A stretch of 64,000 nucleotides of DNA from Heterohyrax brucei (Eukaryota > Chordata > Mammalia > Hyracoidea > Procaviidae): contig CM053154.1 of the NCBI GenBank assembly GCA_028571685.1, positions 9,337,501 through 9,401,500 on the forward strand, written 5' to 3'. The notes beneath the pieces were generated by a model. It searched no databases, was not told the DNA's origin, and was given only the letters and a program-made list of their open reading frames with translations. Of the stretch, positions 1-10,449 are shown one piece after another; positions within the stretch are counted from its first letter, which is position 1; each line of letters opens with the position of its first letter. Position numbers and translations under genes: made by a program.

Positions 1-134
1 GACACTGGGGTCCCCCAAAGTGCCCCACATCAAGAGACTTGGGCAATGGATGTGCTCAAAAGTGAAAGGAACACCATGTTCCACAGAGGCTGCACATGAT
101 AGTCACATGACCACAACTACTACCAGGAATGCTA

Positions 135-275
135 AAAACACAGCTAACGCTTAAACCTATGAAGTACGTGCTATGATCATGCCCCTCTACAGATGAAGAA
201 AAGTCAGCCCAAAGTCCCAAATCTGGGAGCTGTTGGAGCCAGAATTCAAATCTAAGCAGTCTGCCTTCAGGGACT
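135..275 (+). mobile_element. MIR SINE fragment
   Basis: The order of weakly conserved blocks follows the MIR consensus: a central part ending near 'ctctacagatgaagaaa', then a region resembling 'ggtcacacagctag', then 'ccagaattcaaatc'. It is an old, diverged, immobile tRNA-derived SINE. Identification is from memory of the consensus and boundaries are approximate. Confidence 0.55.
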
Positions 276-345
276 GTGTCGTTAAGCCAGTGAGTCAGTC
301 CTTGGCATTACTGTAGCCCATGTTCTAACAATGGCTTAGTAGACA

Positions 346-1435
346 GCTGGGAAGATAGGGCGTGGACTCTTTTCAAAGTCCCCCTACTCCTAACTGGCCC
401 ATGTCTCTAGCCTGAAGCCTACTTGAAGCTCTTCTTGAAGAGCAAGTCTCTGGAGCCCAACCTTCCCCCTGAGTGGCCTGGCACTGTTCCTCGAACTGGC
501 ACAGGTCCCCCACTCAGCTGCCCATTAGCCCACACAACACAGAAAGGAAGGGGAGAGCGCAAGGCTCCTCACAGTTCCTGGGGTGCTGACAGCCCCTACT
601 CACCTTATCAGGTCTCCCCAAGAGGGACTCCTCGGCCCTGGCCTCCTGCCTCTCTCCCCTGGCTCCGCCATGCCCTGCCATCCATCTCGAGGCACAGAGC
701 TCCTCGGCGATGCGTTTCCAGCCCAGTAGTGCACGGCATGCCTGCAGCCCCTGCTCCCCACATGTTATTCTTGGCCTTTATCTTGTTAGCATAATGTGCA
801 CCTTCATTAACCCTCCAGATGAATCATTTAGTAAATGGAGCTAATGAATTTAATTTTCTGCTTTCTATTTTTTATAATAAAACAAAGTCATATTTTACCA
901 GCGGGTCAAGGAAGGCTCCACGTTGCTGTTTTGAGTCAACGTTAGGCCACAAGAACAAAATGGCCAACAGCGGGATGGGAGCGTCTTCCTCTGCGGAGCC
1001 CGGCTGCAATTTTGAAAGTTGTTCAGGCACCAAGCCCTGCAAATCATTGGTCCCATTCTACAGAGAATGAAACTGAGAGCCCAAACTGGAATCTGGTTTT
1101 TCATTTTTACTATAAAATATTACCATGATAGCAGCAACCCTAATAGGTCACAGCTAAGAATAGGAAAAAGCATCTCAAGTCATCAGAGACTTCCCAGTGT
1201 CAATAAGACCATGGGACCATAACAAAACCAGTTTGTCTTGAAAATATTTTGCCCCTTGCCTTCTCTGTCAAATGACCCGGGTTAATAAGTTCTACCCCCC
1301 TTCTCGCTACCCAGTTACTAACACACACGAAACCCAGGAACACCAGCACTTGAAAATCAACCACAGGAGGAAGGCTAATTAGAGAGGTGTCGGTCGCCTT
1401 CCTGCATAGCCGTCTTGTGACTTGACTACCCACCT
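346..1435. other. Single-copy sequence, no gene recognised
   Basis: GC-moderate sequence, becoming AT-rich at 800-900, with no recognisable family. The 123-codon open frame at 423-794 has low-complexity Pro/Arg-rich composition typical of chance ORFs and no splice context. The part around 1000-1085 weakly resembles the MIR core. Nothing else can be supported. Confidence 0.4.
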
Positions 1436-1439
1436 CACC

Positions 1440-2230
1440 TCTGATTCACAGAGCCTGGCTGCAAACTCATAAGCAGTTAATTTATTGGGAATTTTATTAG
1501 GCTTATAAAAGAGAAGCAGGAATGACTCGCCTTCTGTTGCTTGAGATACATTTCATCTAGGACTCTGAGCAGATTCCTTGCAGATTAAGCTTGTTAATTT
1601 TCCTCACCGCCAACATTCTTCTCAGCATTGCTGAAGCAAAAGCCACAGGCTCTCGTCTGAAATGGATGGAATGGAACGGGCTGGGGCCCCTGGACAACAG
1701 TTACATTACCACTCTGTCCTTTTAATTCATCTAATTACATGCAAGAAAGCCATCCGCGCCTTAGCAGCCTCTGTTCCTTGCCAGGGCGCAGGGCTGCCGG
1801 GCCATTGCTTTGGGCTTTTTGTTGTCTTATTAGGGTGCTTTTGTTCAGAGAGATGGTTAAAGCTATTTTCAGCAGCTACCGAGATGAAGCCGCTTCAATA
1901 AGGACACAATGTGCTTGTTTAAATTACCTTTCAAAATGCTCAAGACCATTAAGGGGGAGGTGCTACAAATAAAAGTTGGATTTTTTTGTTATAATGTTTT
2001 ACCCTAATAACAGCTTTTATTTTATTATAATCCATTAGTTGACAATATTATTCTATAGATTATTAGGCAGCAATTTTGTTATTTTATCACACTTTCAGCA
2101 CTCACTCACCAGGCCAGAATCCACAAATCTCAGTATAATATGCTTTCAATTTTGTTAAAATCTCTATTTAACTGGTTGGGCTGCGGAACATCTTGGCAAA
2201 TGTGTTTTTAATTTCGTCCTAATTAACTTG
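1440..2230. other. Candidate conserved noncoding element (enhancer-like)
   Basis: This block of about 800 bp lacks any recognised repeat and has no long ORF. It is rich in homeodomain-type TAAT/ATTA cores, such as 'gttaatttattggg' and 'ccttttaattcatctaatta', interspersed with GC-richer patches. That texture is typical of deeply conserved developmental enhancers. Conservation cannot be measured here, so the call is an inference from composition. Confidence 0.35.
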
Positions 2231-2629
2231 ACAGTTGACAGAACTCAACGGTGGCATGATGGTGTTCCCCTTTTCTGGGGTACCCTGCAGCTCGCTTCCT
2301 GGGGTCCATTTTTTCTCGTTCTGGTCCTAACAGGCAAGATGTCAGGGCCAACATCCAGGGAGAGGGTCTTTCATCTCTGTCAAAAGGACATGCAATTTTT
2401 TTTTAAATCAATTAAAAAAAAACACACACACCTGACTTTCCTCTTTGTAAAAAGGAGGTCAGTGGTTCCGTGGTGTTTTCAAAAGTGGTTTGTCCTAGTG
2501 ATGGAGTAGTCGAGGCTAAGAGATGAGGCAGACTAAGCACACAAGAAGGAGTGGGCTCTGCTATCTGTACCAGAAGCCAGCGCTTGCCCAAAGGAGACGC
2601 CACGCTCCTTCTATTTCACACGAAGTTAG

Positions 2630-2825
2630 TGGGGAAATCAGCCAACTGTGGGTCAATCCCAACTCATGGCGCCCTCGTGTGAATCAGAATAAAACTGCTC
2701 TCTGCAGGATTTTCAATGGCTCGCTTTCTGGAAGTAAATCACCAGGCCTTTCCTCTGAGGCATGTCTGGGTGGACTTGAATCTCCAACCTGTTAGCAACC
2801 AAGCACTTAACTGGAGACCTCCACC
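2630..2825 (-). mobile_element. AfroSINE, long-form subfamily
   Basis: On the minus strand it follows the AfroSINE layout: tRNA-like head near 2795-2825 (reverse of 'ggttagcaaccaagcactta'), a 'cctggtgattta' segment, then the 3' end near 2640-2680 ('gggtcaatcccaactcat', the reverse of the terminal 'atgagtyggaatcgact' motif). It carries the extra internal segment ('ttttcaatggctc...gaagtaaatcaccaggcc') that marks a longer subfamily than the common copies nearby. Confidence 0.75.
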
Positions 2826-2906
2826 AAGTATGGAAGTAGCCATAAATTGTCTGCGTTTGGGGGGTCAGTCATAGGAACAGCAGCAGTAAAAGAACTTGCT
2901 CTTTAA

Positions 2907-3043
2907 AACCAAACCCAACCCACTACCTATAGACAGAATAGAACTAGTCCATAGAGTTTGCAAGGAGCACCTGGCGGATCTGAACTGCCAGCTGCCTGGT
3001 TAGCAGCCATAGTGTTTAACCACTATGCCGCCAGGCTTTCTTC
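2907..3043 (-). mobile_element. AfroSINE, common form
   Basis: The sequence begins 'aaaccaaacccaaccc' (reverse of the 3' GGGTTTGGTTT tail), passes through 'agaatagaactagtccatag' and 'gcacctggcggatctgaac', and ends in the reversed tRNA promoter region 'ggttagcagccatagtgttt'. It is full length apart from small deletions. It lies between two longer-form copies, so this 900-bp interval holds three SINEs in the same orientation. Confidence 0.85.
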
Positions 3044-3284
3044 TTGCTCTTTAGACAATCCCAGATTTTGTCCTTTCTGGGGAATCTAGCTGTGGCAACC
3101 ACCCGCAAAGTGCCATCTTTGTCTTCCCGTCCAGAATGCTGCCCCACATCAGCCACCAGGCCTCTTCTTGCCTCAAAGCAGACTGCTCCTGGGCCCTAGA
3201 GCAACAACTAACTCACTCATTCCTGAGGAGGTAATGCCCTCCCAATAAGGCAATAATGTGAACCTGTGAAAATAAATCCAGTCT

Positions 3285-3497
3285 TTCCTGAAACCACCAG
3301 CTGCTGGAGAGCTGATCCCCAACTCAGTGTGACCATGAGTGTCACGAGGGAACTGTGGTCCCCGGGATGGTTCAGAGGCTGATTTTTCATAAGTAGATCA
3401 CCGGGTGTTTCCTCCAAGCACCTTGGGATAGACTGAACCCTCCAAGCTTTCAATTAACAGCCAAGCACGTTAAACGTTTGAACTGCCCAAGGACTTC
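3285..3497 (-). mobile_element. AfroSINE, long-form subfamily
   Basis: Same layout as the copy at 2630-2825, including 'gctgatttttcataagtaga' and 'tcaccgggtgtttcctcc', which the short form lacks. The reversed tRNA-like head ends near 'acgttaaacgtttgaact'. It is diverged and so an older insertion. Confidence 0.7.
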
Positions 3498-3749
3498 ATG
3501 CAACTTGCCTTACATAAACACAGATGGACATCCAGTAGACTGCATGGAACTCCTGAGATGACTGGAGACTAGGTTCTTATGGAATATTCCACAGTCTGTA
3601 GGGATTTGGGAGTTCCAGCTGCTCGCATCAGTTATTGTTACCTGCCAAAGGTGCTACTTGCTGGCTCGCTTTCTCTCTCCTCACCTTTCCCAGAAATTCT
3701 CTGATTCCACACTGAGGTCACTCAGCATCCTTCCATTGAATTATTAAGA

Positions 3750-3989
3750 ATGTCATTTCCTTTCACATCAATGGACACATGCACAAGAATGTTTATCACA
3801 GCACAGTTCACGATAGCAAAAAGATGGAATCAACCCAGATACCCAACAACAGAGGAATGGATAGGTAAACTATGGTATATATGCTCAATGGAGCACTATG
3901 CCATGATAAAGAATAATGATGATTCCAGGAAATATCTCATGACCTGGTTTCAACTAGGAGACATTATGTTAAGTGAAAGTAGTCAGTGA
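3750..3989 (+). pseudogene. L1 ORF2 C-terminal fragment
   Basis: The open frame reads MDTCTRMFITAQFTIAKRW and NQPRYPTTEEWIGKLWYI, the conserved C-terminal segment of mammalian L1 ORF2p beyond the reverse transcriptase. About 75 residues remain of a protein usually near 1,275, so it encodes no endonuclease or RT. The apparent Met start lies at the truncation junction and is not a genuine start. The frame ends at a natural-looking ORF2 stop before the 3' UTR. Confidence 0.85.
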
Positions 3990-4980
3990 CAAAGGACAAA
4001 TATTGTATGAGACCCCTATGATAAGGGGTCAAAAACAGACTTATGTATAGAAGAAAAGACTCTTCGACAGCTGCAAGGGAGGAGAGGGAGGGAGGGCGAG
4101 GGGGGAAGGATTTAGATTAGATAGTAGCTAGAAATCTGGTTGGGTGAAATCGGTGATAGCACACATTAGAAACAGGAACAATATTAAGTAGACTTCAGCA
4201 TAACTTGAATACTCCTTCCATCTTAACCCAGTATTCCAAGGATAGAGTAGCTGAGGCGGGTGGGGGGACTATGCTCTTAGGTGAAATTGAGGCCAAATGG
4301 CACAACTAGCATCTTGCTAAAAGGGCTTTCTGCACCCCACATTGGTGAGTAGCATCTGGGGTCTTAAAAGCTGCCAAGCTGCCATCCAAGGGCACAGCAA
4401 ACGGTCCCAACTCAGCAGAAGTGGATGCTCACCGAGGACCAAAATGACATGGGGTAAAGACAACCCAGAGTGGGTGCCTACATTGATTTGGGACTGGAAG
4501 AACCGGATGGTGCCCAGTCACCACCAGTGATAGCCATGATGGAGCTCACTAAGTTGAGTCTCACTGGCAACACAAGAATAAAAAGAGTGCACTCTGAGAT
4601 CTCCACTGAAAGATGGCAGTTGATGGTCCAGCAGTTTCAGAGTTCTCTGGGAGCATGGCCCCCGGCTCTGGTGCTGCCCTTACCCATAAATCATAACGAA
4701 GGTCCACTCTTCGGACACGAATGGATTGGGTTTGGTGATGCAGAGTGACCATATATTGGATGCACTTTATGGTTCTATGCATCTATATGATATCATTCTG
4801 CTGACCTCTGGCTGGAGGAAGGAGAGTGGGTGGAGAGGAGGGGAAAGGAGACTACTGGGAGGATGAGACATGTATGGAGCAGAGAGGAATAGTGTGCTGT
4901 CACTGTGCAGGGAGAGCAGTGGAAGTTGCATACAGGTGGGCATGTACATTTTCACTCAGTCATAACAAAAAAAAAAAAAA
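3761..4980 (+). mobile_element. 5'-truncated L1 retrotransposon with TSD
   Basis: This is the 3' end of an L1: the last codons of ORF2, a roughly 980-bp 3' UTR with a G-rich polypurine tract (4076-4110), and a 14-base poly(A) ending at 4980. It is flanked by a near-perfect TSD, 'aagaatgtcatttcct' at 3746-3761 and 'aagaatgccattcct' at 4981-4995. That marks a completed target-primed insertion with heavy 5' truncation. The 3' UTR matches the minus-strand copies at 7.1 and 15.2 kb. Confidence 0.92.
4076..4110 (+). repeat. G-rich polypurine tract in L1 3' UTR
   Basis: Successive G runs (GGGAGG, GGGAGGGAGGG, GGGGGG) within about 35 nt lie just downstream of the ORF2 stop. G-rich polypurine tracts with quadruplex potential are a known feature of mammalian L1 3' UTRs. 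The complementary C-rich tract is at 16082-16116 in the minus-strand copy. Confidence 0.7.
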
Positions 4981-4995
4981 AAGAATGCCATTCCT

Positions 4996-5448
4996 GGGTC
5001 CCAGACAGAGCAGAAGAAGAACGTAGAACAAATTCAAATTCACACCAAAAAAGTCTGGCAAGAGATCTGAGGAACCCCTGAGTCTATGACCTCCAGACAC
5101 CCTTTTAACTCAAGACTGAAGCCGCCTCCGAAGTTTACACTTCAGTTGGATTAGACAGCTCTATAAAACAAACAATAACACACGTGAGGAACATGCTTCT
5201 TTGTTCAGCCACGTAGACCAGACCATATGGGCAACACTTGCCCCAAAGCCATGACAAGAAGGCAGGACGGGACACAGGACAGAAAAAATGGACAGATAGG
5301 AATGGGGAGCACAGGCATGGAGGGGGAGAATGTTGACACATTGCAGAGATTGCAACCAATGTTACAAAACAATTTCTGTATCAGTTGTTGAATGAGAGAC
5401 CAATTTGCTCTGTACACTTTCACCTAAAGAACAATTAAAGAAAAAACA
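4996..5448 (+). mobile_element. L1-type 3' UTR fragment (older subfamily)
   Basis: It starts near 'agagcagaagaagaacgtag' and ends 'cctaaagaacaattaaag' followed by A-rich sequence, the general form of an L1 3' terminus. It resembles the 3' part of the L1 at 26.5-26.98 kb more than the adjacent element, so it is a different subfamily. The younger L1 at 3761-4980 sits directly beside or in it. Assignment is by partial similarity only. Confidence 0.5.
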
Positions 5449-5835
5449 GTCAGTCCTACTGCGACCCTCAGAGATGATTCATTACAATGTCATTGCTGCA
5501 TTAATGACAAAAAACTCGCTGCTCAAGGAGATTTGGGACTCATCAACAACAACACTGAGCAAGGAGCGGTCTGAGACAGCGTGCCAGTCTCCTGACCCCC
5601 CGTCTGTGCCGCTTCCCAGAACTTCCTTCTAGGTTCTGTCAAATAATCAACCTGTTTTTGTTTTTGTTTTCCTGATCTCTATGTCTGAATTTCAATTTTT
5701 CATTTTTATTTAAATCAGAGAGTTGCTACTCAGTTTTCTGATCTAGCCCATTAGTCAGAAGCAATACATTTGGTATGGTGTCTTGAGGAAATAAGATGTT
5801 TTTAATCCCATGCAAAGAAAAAAACGAAACACCAG

Positions 5836-6030
5836 GGCCAGTGGTTCACAACCAGGAGTGATTTTGTTCACCAGGGGACATGTGACAACCTCTGGAGACA
5901 TTTTGAGTTGTCACTATTTGGAGGGGGGTGCTATAGGTGTCTAGTGGGTAGAGCACAGGGACGCTGCTCAACAGCCTACAATGCAAGGGAGAGCCCCACT
6001 GACCCAACAGCCCAAAACATCACTCAGGCT
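5836..6030 (+). mobile_element. MER5A-like nonautonomous hAT element
   Basis: It begins with the typical terminal inverted repeat 'cagtggttcacaaccaggag', then 'ttgttcaccaggggacatgt', 'ggagacattttgagttgtca' and 'ctagtgggtagagcacaggg', in the order of the MER5A consensus. No transposase is encoded. The right end is truncated or diverged beyond recognition near 6030. This family predates the placental radiation. Confidence 0.88.
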
Positions 6031-6227
6031 GAAGGGGATAAACCCTGTCCCAGCCTTACCCTCAAGGAGCTTGCGTTCTGCTCAAGTAAAGAGCATGACT
6101 CAAGTACAGGGCAAATGGACTGGCCAAGTCACCAGTGCCCAGGGACCATAATAAAGCAGGACTCAGCTAGAGGCAACACTGATACTGATCATTCTTCTTT
6201 GTCCTGTCTGGAGAGCTTCTGCTTTCT

Positions 6228-6350
6228 TCCCCTGGTATTTAACTGCAACGATTGCCCCTGGGCCTCAGTTTCCTCTTCTGTTCCATGAAAGCAGGAGCAA
6301 GGAGCTAAGCTACATACAGCACCTGACTGGCACCTGGCACACAGTGGGAG
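6228..6350 (-). mobile_element. MIR fragment
   Basis: 'gggcctcagtttcctcttct' followed downstream by 'gcacctgactggcacctggcacac' is the reverse complement of the MIR core and 5' section. Only the central block is clear. Confidence 0.65.
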
Positions 6351-6723
6351 GGGTATGATGATACAGCGAACAACAGTGACAGCGATGTCCCCAGGTGAGA
6401 GCAGCGTGTGGCTCATGCACTGTGTGTCTGTTTCAGAACATCAGTGCTCTGTCCACTGCAACATCTCAGTATGTCTCCACACGGCCTCATGTGGGATGAC
6501 ATTCAGAGACTAGTGAGAACCGGTGCACAGAGGGGAAGGGGCAGGGATGAGGATGTGTGTGCCACCTCCCCATTTCCCCCCAGCCCAAAAAGACACCAGT
6601 CCCCTCCTGATCAGAACCAACTCATGGGCAGGGACTAATCTCTCTGTCCAGCTTCCTGAGTGCACCTTTTATCCCTGAGCAGTGGTTCTAGTCCAAGAAC
6701 TCAGAGCTGTTCAAGAAACACAT

Positions 6724-7025
6724 GTGGAGCAGTAGTGATTCGGTGGTAGAATTCTAGCCTCCCATGCTGGAGAATGGGGTTCAAGTCCCACTTCCTGTCC
6801 ACCAGTGGCAGCTTGCATCTGGCTACCATGTTGAACAGATTTCAGCAGAGCTTCTAGACTAAGACAGACTAGGACAGTCTAGTGAGCTCCTAGAAAATCA
6901 ACCAATGAAAACCCAGACCGGAGCAGAATAGTCCCACCTACAGTCCATCACGGGGTGGTGCAGGAGCTGGCGTCCTGCAGCTCAGCCACGTGGGAGGGTC
7001 TCCAGGAGTCAGTGCCAACAACAGG
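6724..7025 (+). mobile_element. tRNA-Gly-derived SINE with RTE-like body
   Basis: The head resembles tRNA-Gly. An A-box-like 'tggtagaattct' lies at 6743-6755 and a B-box-like 'ggttcaagtcc' at 6778-6788, both RNA polymerase III internal promoter elements. The body ('ttcagcagagcttctagact', 'aagacagactagg') matches the segment also present in the RTE derivative at 61.9-62.3 kb. The acceptor-stem pairing is lost, so this is a SINE and not a tRNA gene. The 3' end is diverged. Confidence 0.75.
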
Positions 7026-7123
7026 AAAGAAACACAAGCTCCAGTTGCCTCACCAAGCCCCAGGTGGTGAACCCTGTTGCTGAAAGTAGAGAACCAGCAG
7101 CAATAGCTCAACCCATGCTTTCT

Positions 7124-7811
7124 TTTTTTTTTTAATTTTTATTTAACATAACTGAGTGAAAATGTACATTCACATATAAATTTACACGCCCCCCTATATG
7201 CAGCTTCCACTGCTCTCCCTGTCCGGTGACAGCACTCTATTCCTCTCTGCTCCATACATGTCTCATCCTCCCAACAGTCTCCTTTCCCCTCCTGTTCGTC
7301 CACTCCCCTTCCACCAGCCAGAGGTCAACAAGATGATATCCTATAGATGTATAGAACCATAAAGTGCTTCCAATATATGGTCACTCTGCCTTGCCAAGTC
7401 CAATCCATTCCTGTCCAAAGAGTGGACCTTTGTTATAATTTATGGGAAAGGGCAGCATCAGGGCAGGGGGCCATGCTCTCAGAGGAACCCCAAAACCGCT
7501 GGACCATCAATTGAGGTCTTTTAGTGGGGATCTCATGATGCACCTCTTTATTCTTGTGTTGCCAGTGAGACTCCTCTCTGTGAGCTCCATCGTGGCTATC
7601 ACTGGTGGTGGCCGGGCACCATCCGGTTCTTCCGGTCCCAAGTCGATGTAGGCACCCACTCTTGTGGGTCTCTCCGTCTTCTCGGTTGTCTTTACCGCAT
7701 GTCATTTTGGTCCTCGGTGAGCATCCGTTCCTGTTGAGTTGGGACCATTTGCTGTGTCCGCGGATGGCAGCTTGGCAGCTTTTAAGACCCCAGACACCAC
7801 TCACCAATGTG
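7124..7811 (-). mobile_element. 5'-truncated L1, 3' UTR only, with TSD
   Basis: Reversed poly(A) (the T run at 7123-7133) is followed by the L1 3' UTR and stops at the 'gcatctggggtcttaaaagc' region, which lies midway in the 3' UTR, so no ORF2 remains. A 16-bp TSD flanks it: 'tcaacccatgctttct' at 7108-7123 and 'tcaacccacgctttct' at 7812-7827, with one mismatch. Confidence 0.92.
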
Positions 7812-8179
7812 TCAACCCACGCTTTCTGATCAGAATATTCATCTATCCCTCCAAATGTCTGTTGGCTATAAAGGGCTTGGTCCTCAGCTAGCCTTCCTTC
7901 CTTTTTATTTACGCTACATTTGTGCAGTCATTGAGGGGCAGGGAAATGTGTGCAAGAATAATCTCAGAAAGATGGCCCCTCGCCAAAGAAAAAGTGTCTT
8001 TCTCCAAATAAGTGCCCAAGAGAAGTCACATGGTTATCCCAGTGTTTCAGCTCCCAGACTGCTCTGGGGCTTGTGAACATCTGTCAGGAATATATATTTT
8101 CAGAGCTCTAAATTGCCCAGATTGTAACATCCAGCTTGTTTAAGCCACCAGAGTTTAACTAACACACTGTTCCTTATGG

Positions 8180-8730
8180 AAATAGCACTAGAATTAAAGG
8201 GATTTTTATTTCTTCTCCAAATGCCTTTCATTTCTTTTGGAATGGTAATGCGGCTGGGGGCGTGTTTCAAGCCCTTGTCTCAGCACGAGGAGGGGCCATT
8301 CACACAATGGCCCTTGAGGAAATCGGCCTTTTGAGACCCTCTCCTTCAGGCCCCCATCTTACCAAGCCAAAATTAAGTTTTGCAGGGACATTGTAGCCAG
8401 TGTGTGTTTGACCATCAAGCACCATGTGTGGCCATTAGAAATAAAAGAAAAATCAATAGGTTCTCATTAAAACAGCGGGCCATCAGGGCCCAGCCCTGGC
8501 TTAATTACAGTTTCAGTAGCATTTGCTTTAATTGGAAAGAATAAAAGAAATGAAGTGGAGTGAATGAAGACATTAGCATATCCATCACTGTCCTCACATT
8601 GTACCTTGGCCTTAAAACACTCGCCTCTCTCCTGTCTCGGAAGCGGTGCCGAACACTGCAAAAAAAGATGGAACGGCAATTAGCGAACCCTCACAGTACC
8701 TTTGTGAAATTCTAATTAAAGTCTTCTATA
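8180..8730. other. Candidate conserved noncoding element
   Basis: Repeat-free, AT-rich sequence with ATTA/TAAT cores ('ccaaaattaagttttgcagg', 'ggcttaattacagtttcagt', 'gctttaattggaaag') and no coding signal. It resembles distal developmental regulatory DNA. No alignment is available to prove constraint. Confidence 0.35.
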
Positions 8731-8774
8731 ATCTTCAGGAGGCCTTTTTTATTTATTTATTTTTTAAAAAAGCT

Positions 8775-9182
8775 GTTAACAATGCTGGACAATGAATGAA
8801 TAGCTCTGCTGGACAAAGAAGAAGGAAGACTGAAGAATAGGTGCATTTGAATTACGGTGTTGGCAAAGAATATCGAATAGACAGTGGATTGCCAGAAGAA
8901 CCAACAGATTGTCTTGGAAGAAGAACAGCCGGAGTGCTTCCTAAGAGGCAAGGATGATAAGACTGTCTCAGCCGTACGTTGGACGTGTTACCTGGAGGGA
9001 CTAGTCCCCGGGGAAGGACATCATACCAGTCCCTGGAGAAGGTGGAGAGTCAGCAACAAACAGGAAGTCCCTAACAGGCTCAAAGCTAGCAGCGATGCGG
9101 AGGAGGGCCCGCGACTGGGCAGCGTTTCCTTCTGTTGCACACAGCGTCACCGTGAAGCGGAACGGCACCTAAGGGCAACACA
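8775..9182 (+). mobile_element. RTE-clade LINE 3' fragment
   Basis: Decayed C-terminal coding region of an RTE reverse transcriptase with the pattern 'gacagtggattgccagaaga accaacagattgtcttggaag', then the shared RTE/AfroSINE 3' end ('cacagcgtcaccgtgaagcgg aacggcacctaa'). The open frame at 8884-9204 is a remnant of it. It is 5' truncated, has several frame breaks, and is not functional. Confidence 0.8.
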
Positions 9183-9384
9183 CTGGGTACACTTGGCAGG
9201 ATGAGGGCAAGAACGCTGACATCTTGAGCTATGCACCTAAGGCAGTTCTGAGAGTTGGTCTCAGCAGCCTAGCCAAGTCATCAAGAACTTGGTTCCTGCT
9301 TAGACGGTGGGCCCCTCAGGCCGCTCCTGCCAACTGGAATTCTTTCTGGTAACTGGACTTGGCAAAAGTCGCAGGCACAGGAAA

Positions 9385-9462
9385 TACCAGAATTGGAGGG
9401 CCTGTAGGCATGGACTAGTCCAACCTCCTCATTTTGCAGATGGGGAAACTGAGGCTCAAATG
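9385..9462 (+). mobile_element. MIR-like core
   Basis: 'ggactagtccaacctcctca' followed by 'ttttgcagatggggaaactg' 'aggctcaaatga' is a typical ancient SINE core (MIR or related tetrapod CORE-SINE). It is too short to place in a subfamily. Confidence 0.6.
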
Positions 9463-9469
9463 AACCCTT

Positions 9470-9655
9470 TGAACTCATAGCATCATGTGGATCCCAACTC
9501 ATAACAAACCTATAAGACAGTGGAGAACTTCCCCATAGAGTTTCCAAGGGTATAAATCTTTACAGAAGCAGGCTATCACATCTTTCTCCAATGGGTTCAA
9601 GCCTCAGACCTCCCACTTATCAGCCAAATACTTAACTAGTGCATCACCAGGACAC
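9470..9655 (-). mobile_element. AfroSINE with extra internal segment
   Basis: Reversed 3' end 'tggatcccaactcataacaa', 'tagagtttccaagg', then an extra segment 'tataaatctttacagaagca' and 'tcacatctttctccaatggg', then the reversed tRNA-like head. This subfamily differs from the common form by about 40 nt between the 'tttccaagg' and 'tcaaacc' blocks. The same arrangement recurs at 10080, 34383, 34882 and 38868. Confidence 0.82.
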
Positions 9656-10079
9656 CTAGGTCAGCGTTTTGGCCAGGCCAGGCTTCTGCCAACTTTTCCA
9701 TAATACCGCATCTGGTGACAGGCCTTTCCGGTGTGAGAGCAGATACAGTCATAAGGCGTTAAACTTCATACAACAGAACTCCAACGTTTCCCACCATGCA
9801 GCCATGCTGATATTCCCATGCGCTCCACCTGGCTTTCTAGGAAGGGACTCCTCCTTTACAAGTGGGTTTGATGGGTGAAAGTAGTCTGTGGCTGTGAGAT
9901 GGGCTAGAGTGAGTCAATGACAGGTTTCAAGGTCCACAAAGGATGCGAACAGAAGATGCTGGAGGCAAAGCTCACCACCTTAGGGGACTTGGATTCTGGA
10001 AAGAAATGCCAAACACCTGACAGTGTGTGTGACAGTTATGGAGGTCACAGGGATGACGCAGAATAAACCTGCTGCCTTC

Positions 10080-10262
10080 ATATCAATCTGGACTCAGCGC
10101 AACCCTATAGGACAGATCAGAACAGAAACATAGGGTTTCCAAGGCTGTCATCTCTTGGAAAGCACACTGCCACATCTTTCCCCAGTGGAGTGACTGGTAG
10201 GCACAGACTGCTGACCTTTTGGTAAGCAGATGGGCACTTTAACCACTGTGCCACAGGAGATC
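10080..10262 (-). mobile_element. AfroSINE with extra internal segment
   Basis: 'ctcagcgcaaccctatagga', 'agggtttccaaggctgtcat', 'actgccacatctttccccag' and 'cactttaaccactgtgccac' appear in the reverse AfroSINE order. Both ends are clear. It is moderately diverged. Confidence 0.85.
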
Positions 10263-10334
10263 CAATTGGCAAATAATAAGAGTGTTCTTTTTTTGAGAGC
10301 ATATTTGTACCAGTTCAACTTCAGTCTTCACACA

Positions 10335-10440
10335 GAGGGTCCATTATCCTCACTTTATAGATTGAAAGACTGAGACACAAGGGGTTAAGTTGTTTGCCTA
10401 TAGCCAAAGAAGGCAGGAACTGGGACACTAAATGCAAGTT
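10335..10440 (+). mobile_element. MIR fragment
   Basis: 'ccattatcctcactttatag' 'attgaaagactgagacacaa' then 'gttaagttgtttgcctat' follows the MIR core, where the cell-typical text is 'cccattttacagatgaggaa' and 'gttaagtaacttgcccaagg'. Confidence 0.7.
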
Positions 10441-10449
10441 TTGTTCCAA

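Noticed and set aside
423..794. 123-codon open frame
   Set aside because: Pro/Arg/Ser-rich chance translation, no splice sites or conservation evidence.
6743..6790. tRNA-Gly gene
   Set aside because: A and B boxes are recognisable but the acceptor stem and cloverleaf do not form; the downstream SINE body shows that it is a retroposon.
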